A stretch of 64,000 nt of DNA from NCBI RefSeq assembly GCF_023091745.1, contig NC_068912.1, positions 53,932,567 to 53,996,566 on the forward strand, given 5' to 3'. Source of the DNA: Budorcas taxicolor. Taxonomy: Eukaryota > Chordata > Mammalia > Artiodactyla > Bovidae. Under the pieces are notes generated by a model. It worked only from the letters and a program-made list of their open reading frames with translations. It ran no database searches and was not told the origin of the DNA. Shown here piece by piece: positions 1 to 10,565 of this stretch. The stretch's first letter is position 1, and each line of letters starts with the position of its first letter. Both the position numbers and the translations under genes were made by a program.

Positions 1-565
1 CTTAAACTCAAAACCCTGATGGTTTGTGAATATTAAGGGACTGTGATATAATGAAGAATATATCTGATGTTTGTCCATTCCTGGGACAAAGGTCCTAAAA
101 CCTTTGGAATCTCCTGAATGATGAAGTGTCTCTGTTAAGTTAGAGAACTGACTCACCTGGGCCTCTTGATAGTTTCAGGATGAGGGATGGACATCAGCAG
201 GAACAACCATGTGATTAGAGTGTTGGACCCATAGGCCAGCCTAACCTCTGGGATCGGGGTACTTGGAGATTGAGTTCAATCATGAGGCCAATGAGTTAAT
301 CAATTTTGCCTATGTAATGAAACCCAGGTAAAAACCCTGGACACTGGGGCTCAGTGGAGCTTCCTGGTTAATGAACTCATAGATGTGCCTGGAGAGTAAC
401 ATGCCCTGACTCCATGAGGGGAGGGCACTGAAGCTCTGGCTTCTCTCCTGGACCTCATTTCATGCATCTCATTTGGCTGCTCTTGGTTGTATCCAATAAA
501 GTTGTAAGTCTAGTACTTGAGCTCTGTAAGTCTTTCTAGCGAATTTTTCAAGTCGTTATATTGTT
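1..565 (+). repeat. old LTR-like repeat, left part
   Basis: The segment around 250-560 resembles an ancient mammalian LTR consensus I remember: a 'tatgtaatgaaaccc' region, then 'gcatctcatttggctgctc', then a TATCCAATAAAGT polyadenylation-like site. It is interrupted by a Bov-tA SINE and resumes at about 767. I am not sure of the family name. No retroviral coding sequence is seen. Confidence 0.5.
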
Positions 566-570
566 TATTG

Positions 571-766
571 TGCTCATGCTCAGTCATGTCTGACTCTTTG
601 CAACTTCATGGACTGTAGCCCGCCAGGCTCCTCTGTCCATGGGATTTTTTAGGCAAGAATTCTGGAGTGGGTTGCCATTTCCTCCCCCAGGGATCAAAGC
701 CACATCTCTTGTGTCTCTTGCATTGCAGTTGGATTCTTGACCCACTGAACCACTGGGAAAGCCTGG
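571..766 (-). repeat. Bov-tA SINE
   Basis: Minus-strand copy containing the reverse of 'ggcaacccactccagaattc' and 'ccatggacagaggagcctgg', diagnostic for Bov-tA. The tRNA-derived head is at about 720-766. It is diverged and inserted into the old LTR. Confidence 0.9.
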
Positions 767-1000
767 AACCCCCAAATTTGTAGCTAGTTGGGCAGAAGAG
801 TGGGTGGTCTGGGGACCTCCCAAGACTCATGTCTAGCATCTGAAGTGAAGACAGTCATGTGGAGGACTTCGCCTTTAACCTGTGGAGCGTGTGTCAACCT
901 TGGGTAGTCAGTGTTAGAACTGGGGTAGGGGTAGAAACAGACCTGGCAGTATTGAGAAGCTATTACGGGAAATCTGCAGAAATAGATCAAGTCACCAGAG
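767..1000 (+). repeat. old LTR-like repeat, right part
   Basis: 'ggaacccccaaatttgtagc' and 'gcatctgaagtgaagacagtc' continue the element broken at 566, and the run fades at about 930-1000. This shows that the SINE is younger than the LTR. Confidence 0.45.
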
Positions 1001-1561
1001 CCTGATTTTGTATAGCAGAGCTGTGATGGAAAGATTGATTTACTGAAAGCCTCCCCAGGACCACAGAATGATAACACTGCATGTGTCCTCTAATCTTGAT
1101 TACGTGGAACCTGTAAGGATGGCCTCATGGTAAGGAATCACGCCTGTGAGTCATTTAAAGACAAGAGGAGTTAAAATATTTTGACCAGCCTAGGGGAAGG
1201 CACTTGGAATGCATTGTGATCTATGGTCTTAATTCCACAAGGACCTCCCAGGGGTTTATTTTGGCAGAAGATGACACAGTGTCCTTTTCTGCTTAGTGTC
1301 TCTGAGAAACATTCCACCTAGGCAAGACAACCAAGCCTGGCTGATGTGTTGCCGGTGGGATAATATGTACAAGGATTTGGAGTCCTCTGTACTATCCGCA
1401 TCACCAGTAGTAATTCTGAGAAGAATTGAACTGCTAGTGCTGGTAATAATGGTTATGGGAGAAATGAGGGGATTGCCTATTTATTGCTCACCAAGCTATC
1501 TGTTTCCAGTTTTGGCAATAAAACATAGCAACAGAGGGAAAGAAGAGAGAAGCCACAGGCA

Positions 1562-1745
1562 CTGAGCACCTATTGCCTACCAGGCTCAGTATGAGTGTTT
1601 TTACTTAAGTTAGTTTATTTCATTCTGGTAACCTCACTGAGGAAGAGGTATTGTCATCACCACTTTAGAGACACTCAAACTATGACTCTGAGTTCCCTGA
1701 GGTCTCCCAGACAGTAAGTTAGTAAGCTGTCTGGATCCAAATATA
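1562..1745 (-). repeat. MIR SINE
   Basis: Reverse MIR core: 'gagcacctattgcctaccagg' at the left and 'ctcccagacagtaagttagtaa' at the right. Strongly diverged. The unique-looking stretch from 1000 to 1560 holds nothing else I can name. Confidence 0.65.
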
Positions 1746-1917
1746 AACTCTACTCTCAACTTTACTGCTGAGTTTCCAGCTTTGGGCCTCACCCTGGCAT
1801 GCCTGAATTACCTTACGGGTTAGGAAAGCATAAAAAAGTTATTTTTTTTCACCCTCAGCTTGCCTGATGGTTGAGGGAGAGTGGTGGTGTGGTTTGATCA
1901 ACCCTGAACTTAAGCTA

Positions 1918-2113
1918 CGGCTTTCCAGGTTGGTTCAGTGGCAAGGAACCCACCTGCCAATACTTCCTGGTCTGTGGGTCGAGAAGATCCTTTGGAGAAA
2001 GACATGGCAACCCACTGCAGTTTTCTTGCATGGAAAATCCCATGGATAAAGGAATCTGGCAGGCTAAAGTCCATGGGGTCACAAAGAGTTGGATACGATT
2101 TATCAACTAAACA
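1918..2113 (+). repeat. Bov-tA SINE
   Basis: Plus-strand copy. 'ggctttccaggttggttcagtgg' is the decayed tRNA-like head and 'ggcaacccactgcag' to 'gtccatggggtcacaaagag' is the BovB-like body. Confidence 0.92.
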
Positions 2114-2274
2114 GCAACTTAGGCTAAGGTAAGCACCTGAGCCAGTTTTCCCAAAGAAGATAAGACTGCCACTGGCAAGACAACACTGAAATCTTTTTGC
2201 AGCCTTTTCTCTGAACATTCTCTCTTTTAGGCAAATTGGTGCTATTTCTGGGGCAGGCAGGAGCAAGCAATCAT

Positions 2275-2320
2275 CACAGCCTTCTAGAGACATCCTTCAC
2301 AGCCTTCTAGAGACATCCTT
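2275..2320. repeat. perfect 23-base tandem duplication
   Basis: The unit cacagccttctagagacatcctt occurs twice with no spacer (2275-2297 and 2298-2320). Confidence 0.97.
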
Positions 2321-3204
2321 GGTGTAGCTGCCCAGGGCCCCCTTGCTGTTTTGAGGCCACTCCTCCCTCTTCCCCAAATTACCACTGCCTGCTTGTGAGT
2401 AGTCAGCAGTCAGTCTGCAAACAAGAGTCCTGGAGGGGGCATCCCCTGGTCCACCAGAAGACCTGCTAGTGGGCTCAGCACTCACCGAAACCATGCTGGA
2501 AGGATGAGGCCAGAGGCCTGTTCAGTGTCTGTTTGTCATTAGTAAGAGGCCCTTCCTGTGTGGTTGGCCTGGGATCCAGCACTGAAGGGCCCGGAGTAGA
2601 GTGTCCAGTCCCCTGGAGGCAGGAGGCTCATAGGAGTTGGATAAGACACACTGGTCTTCGTGGTGTCACTTGGCTGCCAGCAGGGTGGGCCACCTAGGAC
2701 TACACCCCACCCCCACTCCCCCGCCTGCCCAAAATGTTGAACAGACTGGAGGGAAACTTAGGAGGCAGAGTGCAGCCACTCCGAGACAGCACCTCGAGCT
2801 GAACAGTCTCCCTCCCTCCTAGTTTCCTAAGGTTTTGGAGCAGTTGATTTCCCATGGAAACAAGCAGAAATCTGTTTTAATCATTGGGCATTTTTAGTTT
2901 CCTAATTTGTATGGGAACCTGGAGATACTGACATATGGTACATTCATCGTCCCGGAAAGCTACAGCTGAAAGAAAAATAGTTAAAGCCAGTCTTAAAACT
3001 GGAACGTTTCTTCATATGCCTTCAAATGACTTTCCTTAAGCAGAGTCTGTCAACAGTGCTGCCAAAAGACTTGGTTCTGTTTCAGCTCAGCCCTTCTAGT
3101 AGGATTTGCATTTGAACCTTGGTGAGTGCCTCCCCCACAGTATAGCCCAGCCAGCCAGCTCTTATGGTTGGATGGGGAGTCCCCCCTCTCAGCTGCTAAA
3201 TCAG

Positions 3205-3510
3205 ATTTTTTAAAATATAATTTTATGTATTTAATTTTTGGCTGTGCAGGGTCTTCGTTGCTGCTGGGTTTTTCTCTAGTTGCGGCCAGCAGGGGCAACT
3301 CTCTTGTGGTGCACGGGTTTTTCATGGTGGTGGCTTGTCTTGTTGGCAGAGCATGGGCTCTCGGGCACATGGGCTTCACTAGCTGTGACTCATGGGCTTC
3401 GTTGCTCCACAGCATGTGGGATCTTCCTGGATCAGGGATTGAACCTGTGTCTCCTGCATTGGCAGGCAGATTCTTTGCCACTGAGTCACCAGAGAAGCCC
3501 CGAACAAGGT
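3205..3510 (-). repeat. CHR-type tRNA-Glu SINE
   Basis: Minus-strand copy of the long artiodactyl tRNA-Glu SINE. The plus strand shows the reversed A-rich tail ('ttatgtatttaatttttggctgtg') and the reversed tRNA head ('gattctttgccactgagtcacc'). Confidence 0.8.
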
Positions 3511-3617
3511 TGAGAGAGTGCAATGAGCTCTGGCTGAGTTCTAATCCTGAACCTTGCACACACTAGTCCTGTGATCTTGGGCTAAAACTGAGCTTCTCTC
3601 TGCTTCATTATCCTCCT

Positions 3618-4040
3618 CTGAGGATTTCATTCAATCATTTAACAAATATTTATGGAACATCTACTTTGTGGCAGGCATTGTTTTAAGAACTGGGAAGATA
3701 GCAGTGAATAAAATAAGGTCTCCACCTTTGTGGAGTTTAGATTCTCTTGGAGGGATATAAACACTAAAGCAAATGAGTAGAAGGTAAAATATGCTGGTGA
3801 TAAAGGTTATGGAGCAAAATAAAGCAGGGGAAGGGAGTAATTGGGAAGGGCAATTACAAATTTAAAATATGTGGGTCATGGAAGAACTCACTGAAAAGGA
3901 GGCAGCTGAGGAAAGGCTTGAAGGAGGTGTGAGAATGAGCCGCATGAATATCCGGTATCTAAGGAAGAGCATTTGGGTGGAGGCCTTGAAATGGGAGAGT
4001 ACCTGCTGTTGTTGAGGAATAGCAAAGAAGTCCGGTCCCT
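3618..4040 (-). repeat. L2 LINE 3' region
   Basis: The plus strand reads 'ttcaatcatttaacaaatat' then 'ggcaggcattgttttaagaactggg', the reverse of the L2 3' end. Similarity to the same consensus continues to 'gaggaatagcaaagaag'. Confidence 0.7.
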
Positions 4041-4508
4041 GCCCCTCCACCTGCCCAAGCCCCCAGTGCTTTGTTAGAGCAGCTCAAATAGACTACAGTT
4101 CTGGTGGGAGGATAAAGCAGTTCTGGTGGCAAAAGGAAGGGATTTTCCTCTCTTGCTTTGTATTTTTGTGAGCCTGGCATGTGACTGCAGAAACATGGTG
4201 TCAGTCAGGCTCAGATATTGCTTGTTGTTTTGCTTTATATAGCAAGCGGCTATGCAGTTGCTATTCCCGTACATGTTGAAAATAGGATCTCAAACTGTCT
4301 TTATGGCGTAACCACTTGGAACAGCACACTGCCCTGCAAGTCCCCCTGCTTCACCTGCTCTCAGCGCCCGCAGGTAGAAACACAGCCCAATCAGAGCCAC
4401 CGAGGACGATCCAAACACAAAGCTTCTGCTTGTGCGGGTGGTCATCCTAATAGCTGCACCTTAAAATATTATCTTTCTCGGATTTTATGTTAAAAATTTC
4501 TGTGATGG

Positions 4509-4632
4509 GGGAGTTCCCTAGTCGTTCAGTGGTTAGGACACCAAACTTCCACTGCCTGGGGCGTGGGTTCCAGTCCTGGTTGGGGGACTAAGATCCTGCA
4601 AGCCATATGGCAGGGCCAAAAAAAAAAAGTCT
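4509..4632 (+). repeat. CHR-type tRNA-Glu SINE, short
   Basis: 'gttccctagtcgttcagtgg', 'gactaagatcctgcaagcc' and a poly-A tail at about 4619-4628 identify a short plus-strand CHR SINE. Confidence 0.85.
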
Positions 4633-4894
4633 GTAATTGCAAAGCGTAAAATGCTGGAGGAGGAGGAGTGGCACAAAAAATTTATGGCAGGAGACCTTCT
4701 AGGAAGATCTAGGAAATGGCATACATAGGAAATAAAAACAAGGAAAACTATCTTAAAAAACATAGGACTCTTTTAAGTTACAGAATAAATGGGACCTTAA
4801 CATATTTCAGTTTATAAAAATGACTTCCTGTACTTTTGCTGACTTGCACTTATTTCTAACTTACAAAATTCCTCCTTGACTCCAAGATGTTAAT

Positions 4895-4995
4895 GTTGGT
4901 ACTTAGTGAGAATGAATACTTATAAGAAATTCTGTTCTAAGCACTTAAATATATGAATTCATTTAATCCTTATAATAGTCCAATGCCCCTTGTCA
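4895..4995 (-). repeat. MIR fragment
   Basis: 'ctgttctaagcacttaaata' followed by 'attcatttaatccttataat' is the reverse of the MIR 3' part. Confidence 0.55.
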
Positions 4996-4999
4996 TAAC

Positions 5000-5255
5000 C
5001 TACAACAGGTTTGACCTATAAAAACAAATAAAAATACCAGAATAAAATGCTGGTTACCAGAGGACTATTGGTAGGGGTATAAGACTGATAGTGTTTAAGG
5101 GTACCAACTTGTAATGAGTAATTATAAGTAATTGAGATCTAATGTACAGTATAATATAGATGATAATACTATAAGTATGTAATGTGATAAATATCACCTT
5201 AAATTTATACAATGTTACCTGTCAAACTTATCCAATAAAAAAGAAACATTAAAAA
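5000..5255 (+). repeat. old L1M 3' end
   Basis: 'ctggttaccagaggactattgg' through 'accttaaatttatacaatgt' to an A-rich end resembles the 3' UTR of old L1M elements. Confidence 0.55.
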
Positions 5256-5261
5256 CCCTTT

Positions 5262-5450
5262 AGTAGGTTTGAATCTCAGCTCTGTCACTTGCTAATTAGG
5301 AAACTGTGAGACTCAACTTTCTACTATGTAAAATATGAGTAATAATGACTCAGTTCACAAGAATGTTGTGAAATTAACTTGATGTAGTGTGTGAAATATG
5401 CACATAACAGTGCGTGACACAGTGAGCTCTCCATTAACATTACTCCTATT
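5262..5450 (+). repeat. MIR SINE
   Basis: 'gtttgaatctcagctctgtc' and 'acttgctaattaggaaactg' match the MIR core. No gene is seen in 5450-6090, which looks like unique AT-rich DNA. Confidence 0.7.
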
Positions 5451-6094
5451 ACTGGTGACAAATGGTTTCTTTGTACACCTTGAGGTGAGAGGTTATAGAT
5501 GTTCTACAGCAAAGAGGCCACAGAATTAAAATCTCTTCTTATAGCCTTTAATAGGCTATTATTAGACAGTAGTTTTCAGCTGCAAAAACCACAATTTCCC
5601 CTATCCATATATTAGAAAGTTTTGGAGTTTATGCTAACCTTCAGGGCATTGGAGAACTCTTTCTAGAATATCCAAATCAAGAAAGTATTCCCATATCACT
5701 GACGTTTTTTAAGTAATTTAAAAATAGTTATTACATGCACATGATGCAAAATTAAAAGAAAATACAGAAAGATATGCAGAGAAAAGGGTCTACAGTGTTA
5801 CCTTTTTTGTGTATATATCCACCAGGGATATTGTGAATATCCAAGCTTATACACTCTCTCTTTAAAATATTCAATCAGCATATATATTTAATAAAGTCTA
5901 TTGTTTTTACTGAGATACAGTATTGATAAGTATTTCCCCGAGCACAGTAGCTGCTGACTTTGTTGGTGATCATCTCACCAAAAGCCCTGGAGAGGTGTCA
6001 ATAATCAGGTGAAAGAAGTGAGCAGGGATGATCCAAGAGCTCCAGGAAGGAGGGTGAAGCTGGTGAGTGGCCCTGGCTGACAGATGTGGCTCTC

Positions 6095-6255
6095 AGAATT
6101 TTAAATGTACTGCCTTATTGACTTTTCCCAACCAGGTGGTCTCTCCCATTTTGCATATGAGAAAATGGAGGTGTGGAAAGGTTAAGTGACTTGATCAAAG
6201 TAACACAGAAAGTCGGGGAAGCAGGCTTCAAACTTAAGTTTGGCTGGTTTTAAAG
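6095..6255 (-). repeat. MIR fragment
   Basis: 'catatgagaaaatggaggtg' followed by 'ttaagtgacttgatcaaagt' is a reversed MIR core. Confidence 0.65.
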
Positions 6256-6352
6256 CCCTAAGCCCAAGGACTTCCACCTTATGGGCAGGACAGATGGATC
6301 AGGTTCCCAGGAAAGTAGGAGGAGCTGGATTGCCACTTGTTTTAAATGTGGT

Positions 6353-6374
6353 GGGGGTGGGGATGGGGATGGGG
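6353..6374 (+). other. G-quadruplex motif
   Basis: Four runs of four or five G separated by T, AT and AT lie within 22 bases, with two GG pairs just after. This meets the standard G-quadruplex pattern. No link to a gene is visible. Confidence 0.75.
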
Positions 6375-6707
6375 AGGAGGTGAAATATGAAAAACCTAAC
6401 AATTATAACAGACAAACAATACACGATAGGTGGAGACCATAGTCAACAACCCTTTTCTGCCTCAGCATCTCTTCAGACATGTGAACATTAAATGCTCATG
6501 GAGATCAGCACTAACTCACACACCTAATGTGTAATGGTGATGTTTCATTGGGGAAGACAGATGGTGTAGCCTCAGTGCTCCCTTAGTCTGTCCCAGAACC
6601 CTTACTTCAGAGGCTGAATGGAAATCAGTTATCATCACTTGAGCACATAATCAAGACTTTTGTAAATGAAAACTTCTCAAAAAAAGATTAGATGGTGGTG
6701 GTGTTGT

Positions 6708-6860
6708 CTTGGACTGTTTGGACTGCTGTCACACAATATCACAGATTGGGTGGCTTAAACAACAGCCATGACTTTCTCACAGTTCCAGAGGCTGGAAGTC
6801 CAACGTCAACATTCAGTTCTTGATGAGGGCCCTCTTCCTGGCTTGTAGACAGATGAATTA
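6708..6860 (-). repeat. MLT1 LTR (MaLR), left part
   Basis: 'gactgctgtcacacaatatc', 'cagattgggtggcttaaaca' and 'cacagttccagaggctgg' are the reverse of the MLT1 3' half. The element resumes at 9184 after an L1 insertion. It has no coding capacity. Confidence 0.85.
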
Positions 6861-6870
6861 AGATGGGGAG

Positions 6871-9183
6871 GGGAGGATACAAAACTAATACACAGAAATC
6901 ACTTGCATTCCTATATACCAACAATGAAAAATCACAAAGAGAAGTTAAGGAATCAATCCCATTCACTATTGCAACAAAAAAGAATAAAATATCTGGGAAT
7001 AAATCTACCTAAGGAGACAAAAGAATAGTGTAGAGAAAATTATGATACTGATAAAAGAAATCAAAGGTGACATAAACAGATGGAGAGGTATTCCATGCTC
7101 CTGGGCAGGAAGAATCAATATTGTGAAAATGACTATCATACCAAATGGAATCTACAGATTCAATGTGATCCCTGTCAAATTACCAATGATACTTTTTATA
7201 GAACTAGACAAAAAAATTTCACAAATTTCACAATTCATATGGAAACACAAAAGACCCTGAATAGCCAAAGCAGTCTTGAGAAAGAAGAATGGAGCTGGTC
7301 CTTCATTCTTCAGGAAGGACATTCTCCTGAAGGACATCCTTCAGGAAGTCAACCTTCCTGACTTCAGATTATACCAGAAAGCTACAGTCATCAAGACAGT
7401 ATGGTACTAGCATAAAAACAGAAATATAGACCAATGGAACAAGATAGAAAGCCCAGAAAACTTATTTTTTACAAAAGAGGCAAGAATATACAATGGGGCA
7501 AAGACAGCCTCTTCAATAAATGGTGCTGGGAAAACTGGACAGCTACATGTAAAAGAATGAAATTAGAACACTTCCTAACACCATACACAAAGATAAGCTC
7601 AAAATGTATTCAAGACCTAAATGTAAGACCAGAAACTATAAAATTCTTAGAGAAAAATATAGGCAGAATTCTCGATGACTCAAAGCAAGATCTTCTATGA
7701 CCCACCACCTAGGGTAATAGAAATAAAAACAAAAGTAAACAAGTGGGACCTGATTAAACTTAAAAGCTTACGCACAGCAAAGGAAATTATAAGCAAGATG
7801 AAAAGACAGCCCTCAGAATGGGAGGAAATAATAGCAAATGAAATAACTGACAAAGGATTAATTTCCAAAATATACAAGCAGCTCATACAACTCAATACCA
7901 GAAAAATAACCCACTCAAAAAGTGGGAAAAAGACCTCAACAGACATTTCTTCAAAGAAGACATATAGACGGCTAACAAGCACATGAAAAGATGCTCAACA
8001 TTGTTCACTATTAGAGAAATGCAAATCAAAACTACAATGAGATATCACCTCACATCAGTCAGAATGGCCCTCATCAAAATCTACAAGCAATAAATGCTGG
8101 AGAGGGTGTGGAGAAAAGGGAACGCTCTTGCACTATTGGTGAGAATGTAAATTGATACAGCCACTATGGAAGATGACATGGAGACTTGTTTTAAAAACTA
8201 GGAATAAAACCACCATATGACCCAGCAATCCCACTCCTAGGCATACACCCTCAGGAAACTAAAATTGAAAAAGACAAACGTACCCCAGTGTTCACTGCAG
8301 AAATGTTTACAATAGCTAGAACATGGAAGAAACCTAGATGTCCATTGACAGATGAATGGATAAAGAAGTTGTGGTACAGATACACAATGGAATATTACTT
8401 AGCCACATAAAGGAACACATTTGAGTCAGTTCTAATGAGGTGGATGAACATAAAGCCTATTATACAGAGTGAAGTAAGTCAGAAAGAGAAAGAGAAATAT
8501 CGTATACTAATGCATAATACTAATGGAATCTAGAAAGATGGTGCCAAAGAATTTATTTGCAGGGCAGCAATGGAGAAACCAGAGAAGGCAGTGGCACTCC
8601 ACTCCAGTACTCTTGCCTGGAAAATCCCATGGATGGAGGAGCCTGGTGGGCTGCAGTCCATGGGATCGCTAAGAGTTGGACACGACTGAGAGTCTTCACT
8701 GTCATTTTTCACTTTCATGCATTAGAGAAGGAAATGGCAACCCACTCCAGTGTTCTTGTCTGGAGAATCCCAGGGATGGGGGAGTCTGGTGGGCTGCCGT
8801 CTACGGGGTTGCACAGAGTCGGACACGACTGAAGCAACTTAGCAGCAGCAGCAGCAATGGAGAAAGAGACAAAGAAAACAGACTTATGGACATGGGGAGA
8901 GGGAAGGAGAGGGTGAGATGTATGGAGAGAGTAACATGGAAACTTACATTACCATATATAAAATAGAGAGCCAGTGGGAGTTTGCTGTATGTCCCTGGGA
9001 ACTCAAACAGGGGCTCTGTATCAACCTAGAGGAGTAGGATGGGAGGGAGATGGGAGGGAGGTTCAAGAGGGAGGGGATATATGTATACCTATGGCTGATT
9101 CATGTTGAGGTTTGACAGGAAACAACAAAATTCTGTAAAGCAATTACACATCAATTAAAAAATTAATTTAAAAAAAAAGAGAG
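6871..9183 (+). mobile_element. 5'-truncated L1 (3' third of ORF2 and 3' UTR)
   Basis: The element is flanked by the duplication agatggggag (6861-6870 and 9184-9193). It contains the last third of ORF2 in broken frames: the translations at 7042-7260 and 7434-7700 match L1 ORF2, for example NKWCWENW. The ORF2 end and 3' UTR follow, with an A-rich tail at about 9170-9179. Multiple stops and frameshifts mean it is dead. A Bov-A2 SINE is nested at 8579-8850. Confidence 0.93.
8579..8850 (+). repeat. Bov-A2 SINE (two tandem monomers)
   Basis: Two BovB-derived monomers in tandem, each with 'ggcaacccactccag' or 'ggcactccactccag' and 'cacgactga'. The flanking duplication is gcagcaatggagaaa (8564-8578 and 8851-8865). 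The end is a short AGC repeat (8841-8855), typical of Bov-A2. Confidence 0.95.
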
Positions 9184-9380
9184 AGATGGGGAGTGGGAGA
9201 GAAGAGAGAGCTTCAGGCTCTCCTTATAAGGACACTAATCCTATCCTATAGGCTTCACCCTCATGACCTCACCTAAATCTAATTATTGCCCAAGGCCCCA
9301 CCTCCTAACATGATCACATTGGGAGTTAGGGTTTCAACATATACATTTTGGGGAGACATTTACATTCAGCCCATAATATT
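9184..9380 (-). repeat. MLT1 LTR (MaLR), right part
   Basis: 'ttataaggacactaatccta', 'cccaaggccccacctcc' and 'gttagggtttcaacatat' complete the antisense MLT1 begun at 6708, ending near 'cattcagcccataatat'. Confidence 0.85.
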
Positions 9381-10094
9381 AACAATGACAAAATAATGCT
9401 AATGCTAAACACTTAGAGTTTGACAGTTGGCAAATATATTTCACATAAACCAGCTCATTTGCACCTCACAAGTTAGTTTTGATACCAAACAGGGTGCTAC
9501 GGGGGCTCCTGGACACAAAGCCTTTCTGTGTCCCCCATTTCTTTGATTATAGGAAATAACTTTTATACAGCCTCCATGACCTTCCTGAGTCCCAGTGGGC
9601 AGATTCAAGCCGTTGTTAATTAGGGAAGGGAGGGTAGTCGAGACTAGGGATAAACAGTCAAGAGAAACAAGGTCCTGTTTCCCCATCAATGAATACACAC
9701 AACAATGTCTGAGCTGTTTTGCAGATACTGAAACCCCTCCAGGTGGACGAAGTTACAATTAACCTTGGTATGCTGCCCACAAGCATGTAGACCCCAGAGC
9801 GATTGAAACCTGAAGGCTGATGATGCAGACTTCTCCTTACTTCACCACCAACACATCAGAAGAGTGTCCATGAGCTGATCACAAGCCCTCTTTGAAGCAT
9901 TACTATAAAACTTCTCACTGTCCTTTCCATGTGGGGGACACATAGTTTTCTGAGGCAGGCACCTGCTGTATTCCCCTTTGCCTGGCAAAGTAATAAAACT
10001 ATCTTTCTCTACTTCACTCTTGTTTCTGAGATTTGATTCGGCAGCGGTGTGCAGAGAAGTTGAGCTTTTGGCATCAGTTTTTATATTCCTTCTT

Positions 10095-10212
10095 TTATGG
10101 TGAGGAAGCTGAGTTGAGGAGGATACAGTAATTTCCCCAAGGCCACACAACTAGTAAGCGGCAGTGGCAGGGTGCAAATTCAGGTCTAATTCCAAATCCC
10201 GTGTTCTTTCAG
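10095..10212 (-). repeat. MIR fragment
   Basis: 'ttccccaaggccacacaact' and 'agtaagcggcagtggcaggg' are a reversed MIR core. Another weak MIR piece lies at about 9390-9480. The stretch 9480-10095 holds nothing else I recognise. Confidence 0.65.
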
Positions 10213-10311
10213 CTGCCTGAGAAATCAGCCCAATCTGCCCGAGGATTAACAACAGCGACGATGATGTAGGAACAACTGATGTTTATTTAGTGCCCGACTA
10301 AGTGTCACTCA

Positions 10312-10509
10312 GGCTTCCCTGGTGGTTCAGATGGTAAAGAGTCCGCCTGCAATACAGGAGAACTGGTTTGATCCCAAGGTCGGGAAGATCTCCTGGAGAA
10401 GGGAATGGCTACCCACTCCAGTTTTCTTTCCTGGGATATCCCATGGACAGAGGAGCCTGGCGGGCTACAGTCCACAGGGTTGCGAAGAGTTGGACATGAC
10501 TGAGCAGCT
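10312..10509 (+). repeat. Bov-tA SINE
   Basis: A full copy from 'aggcttccctggtggttcag' to 'gttggacatgactgagcagc', directly followed by an AC repeat in place of the A-rich tail. Confidence 0.95.
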
Positions 10510-10523
10510 AACACACACACACA

Positions 10524-10561
<38 letters not shown>
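10510..10561. repeat. (AC)n microsatellite
   Basis: About 26 AC units interrupted by one CC, at the 3' end of a Bov-tA SINE. This is a common configuration and likely length-polymorphic. Confidence 0.98.
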
Positions 10562-10565
<4 letters not shown>

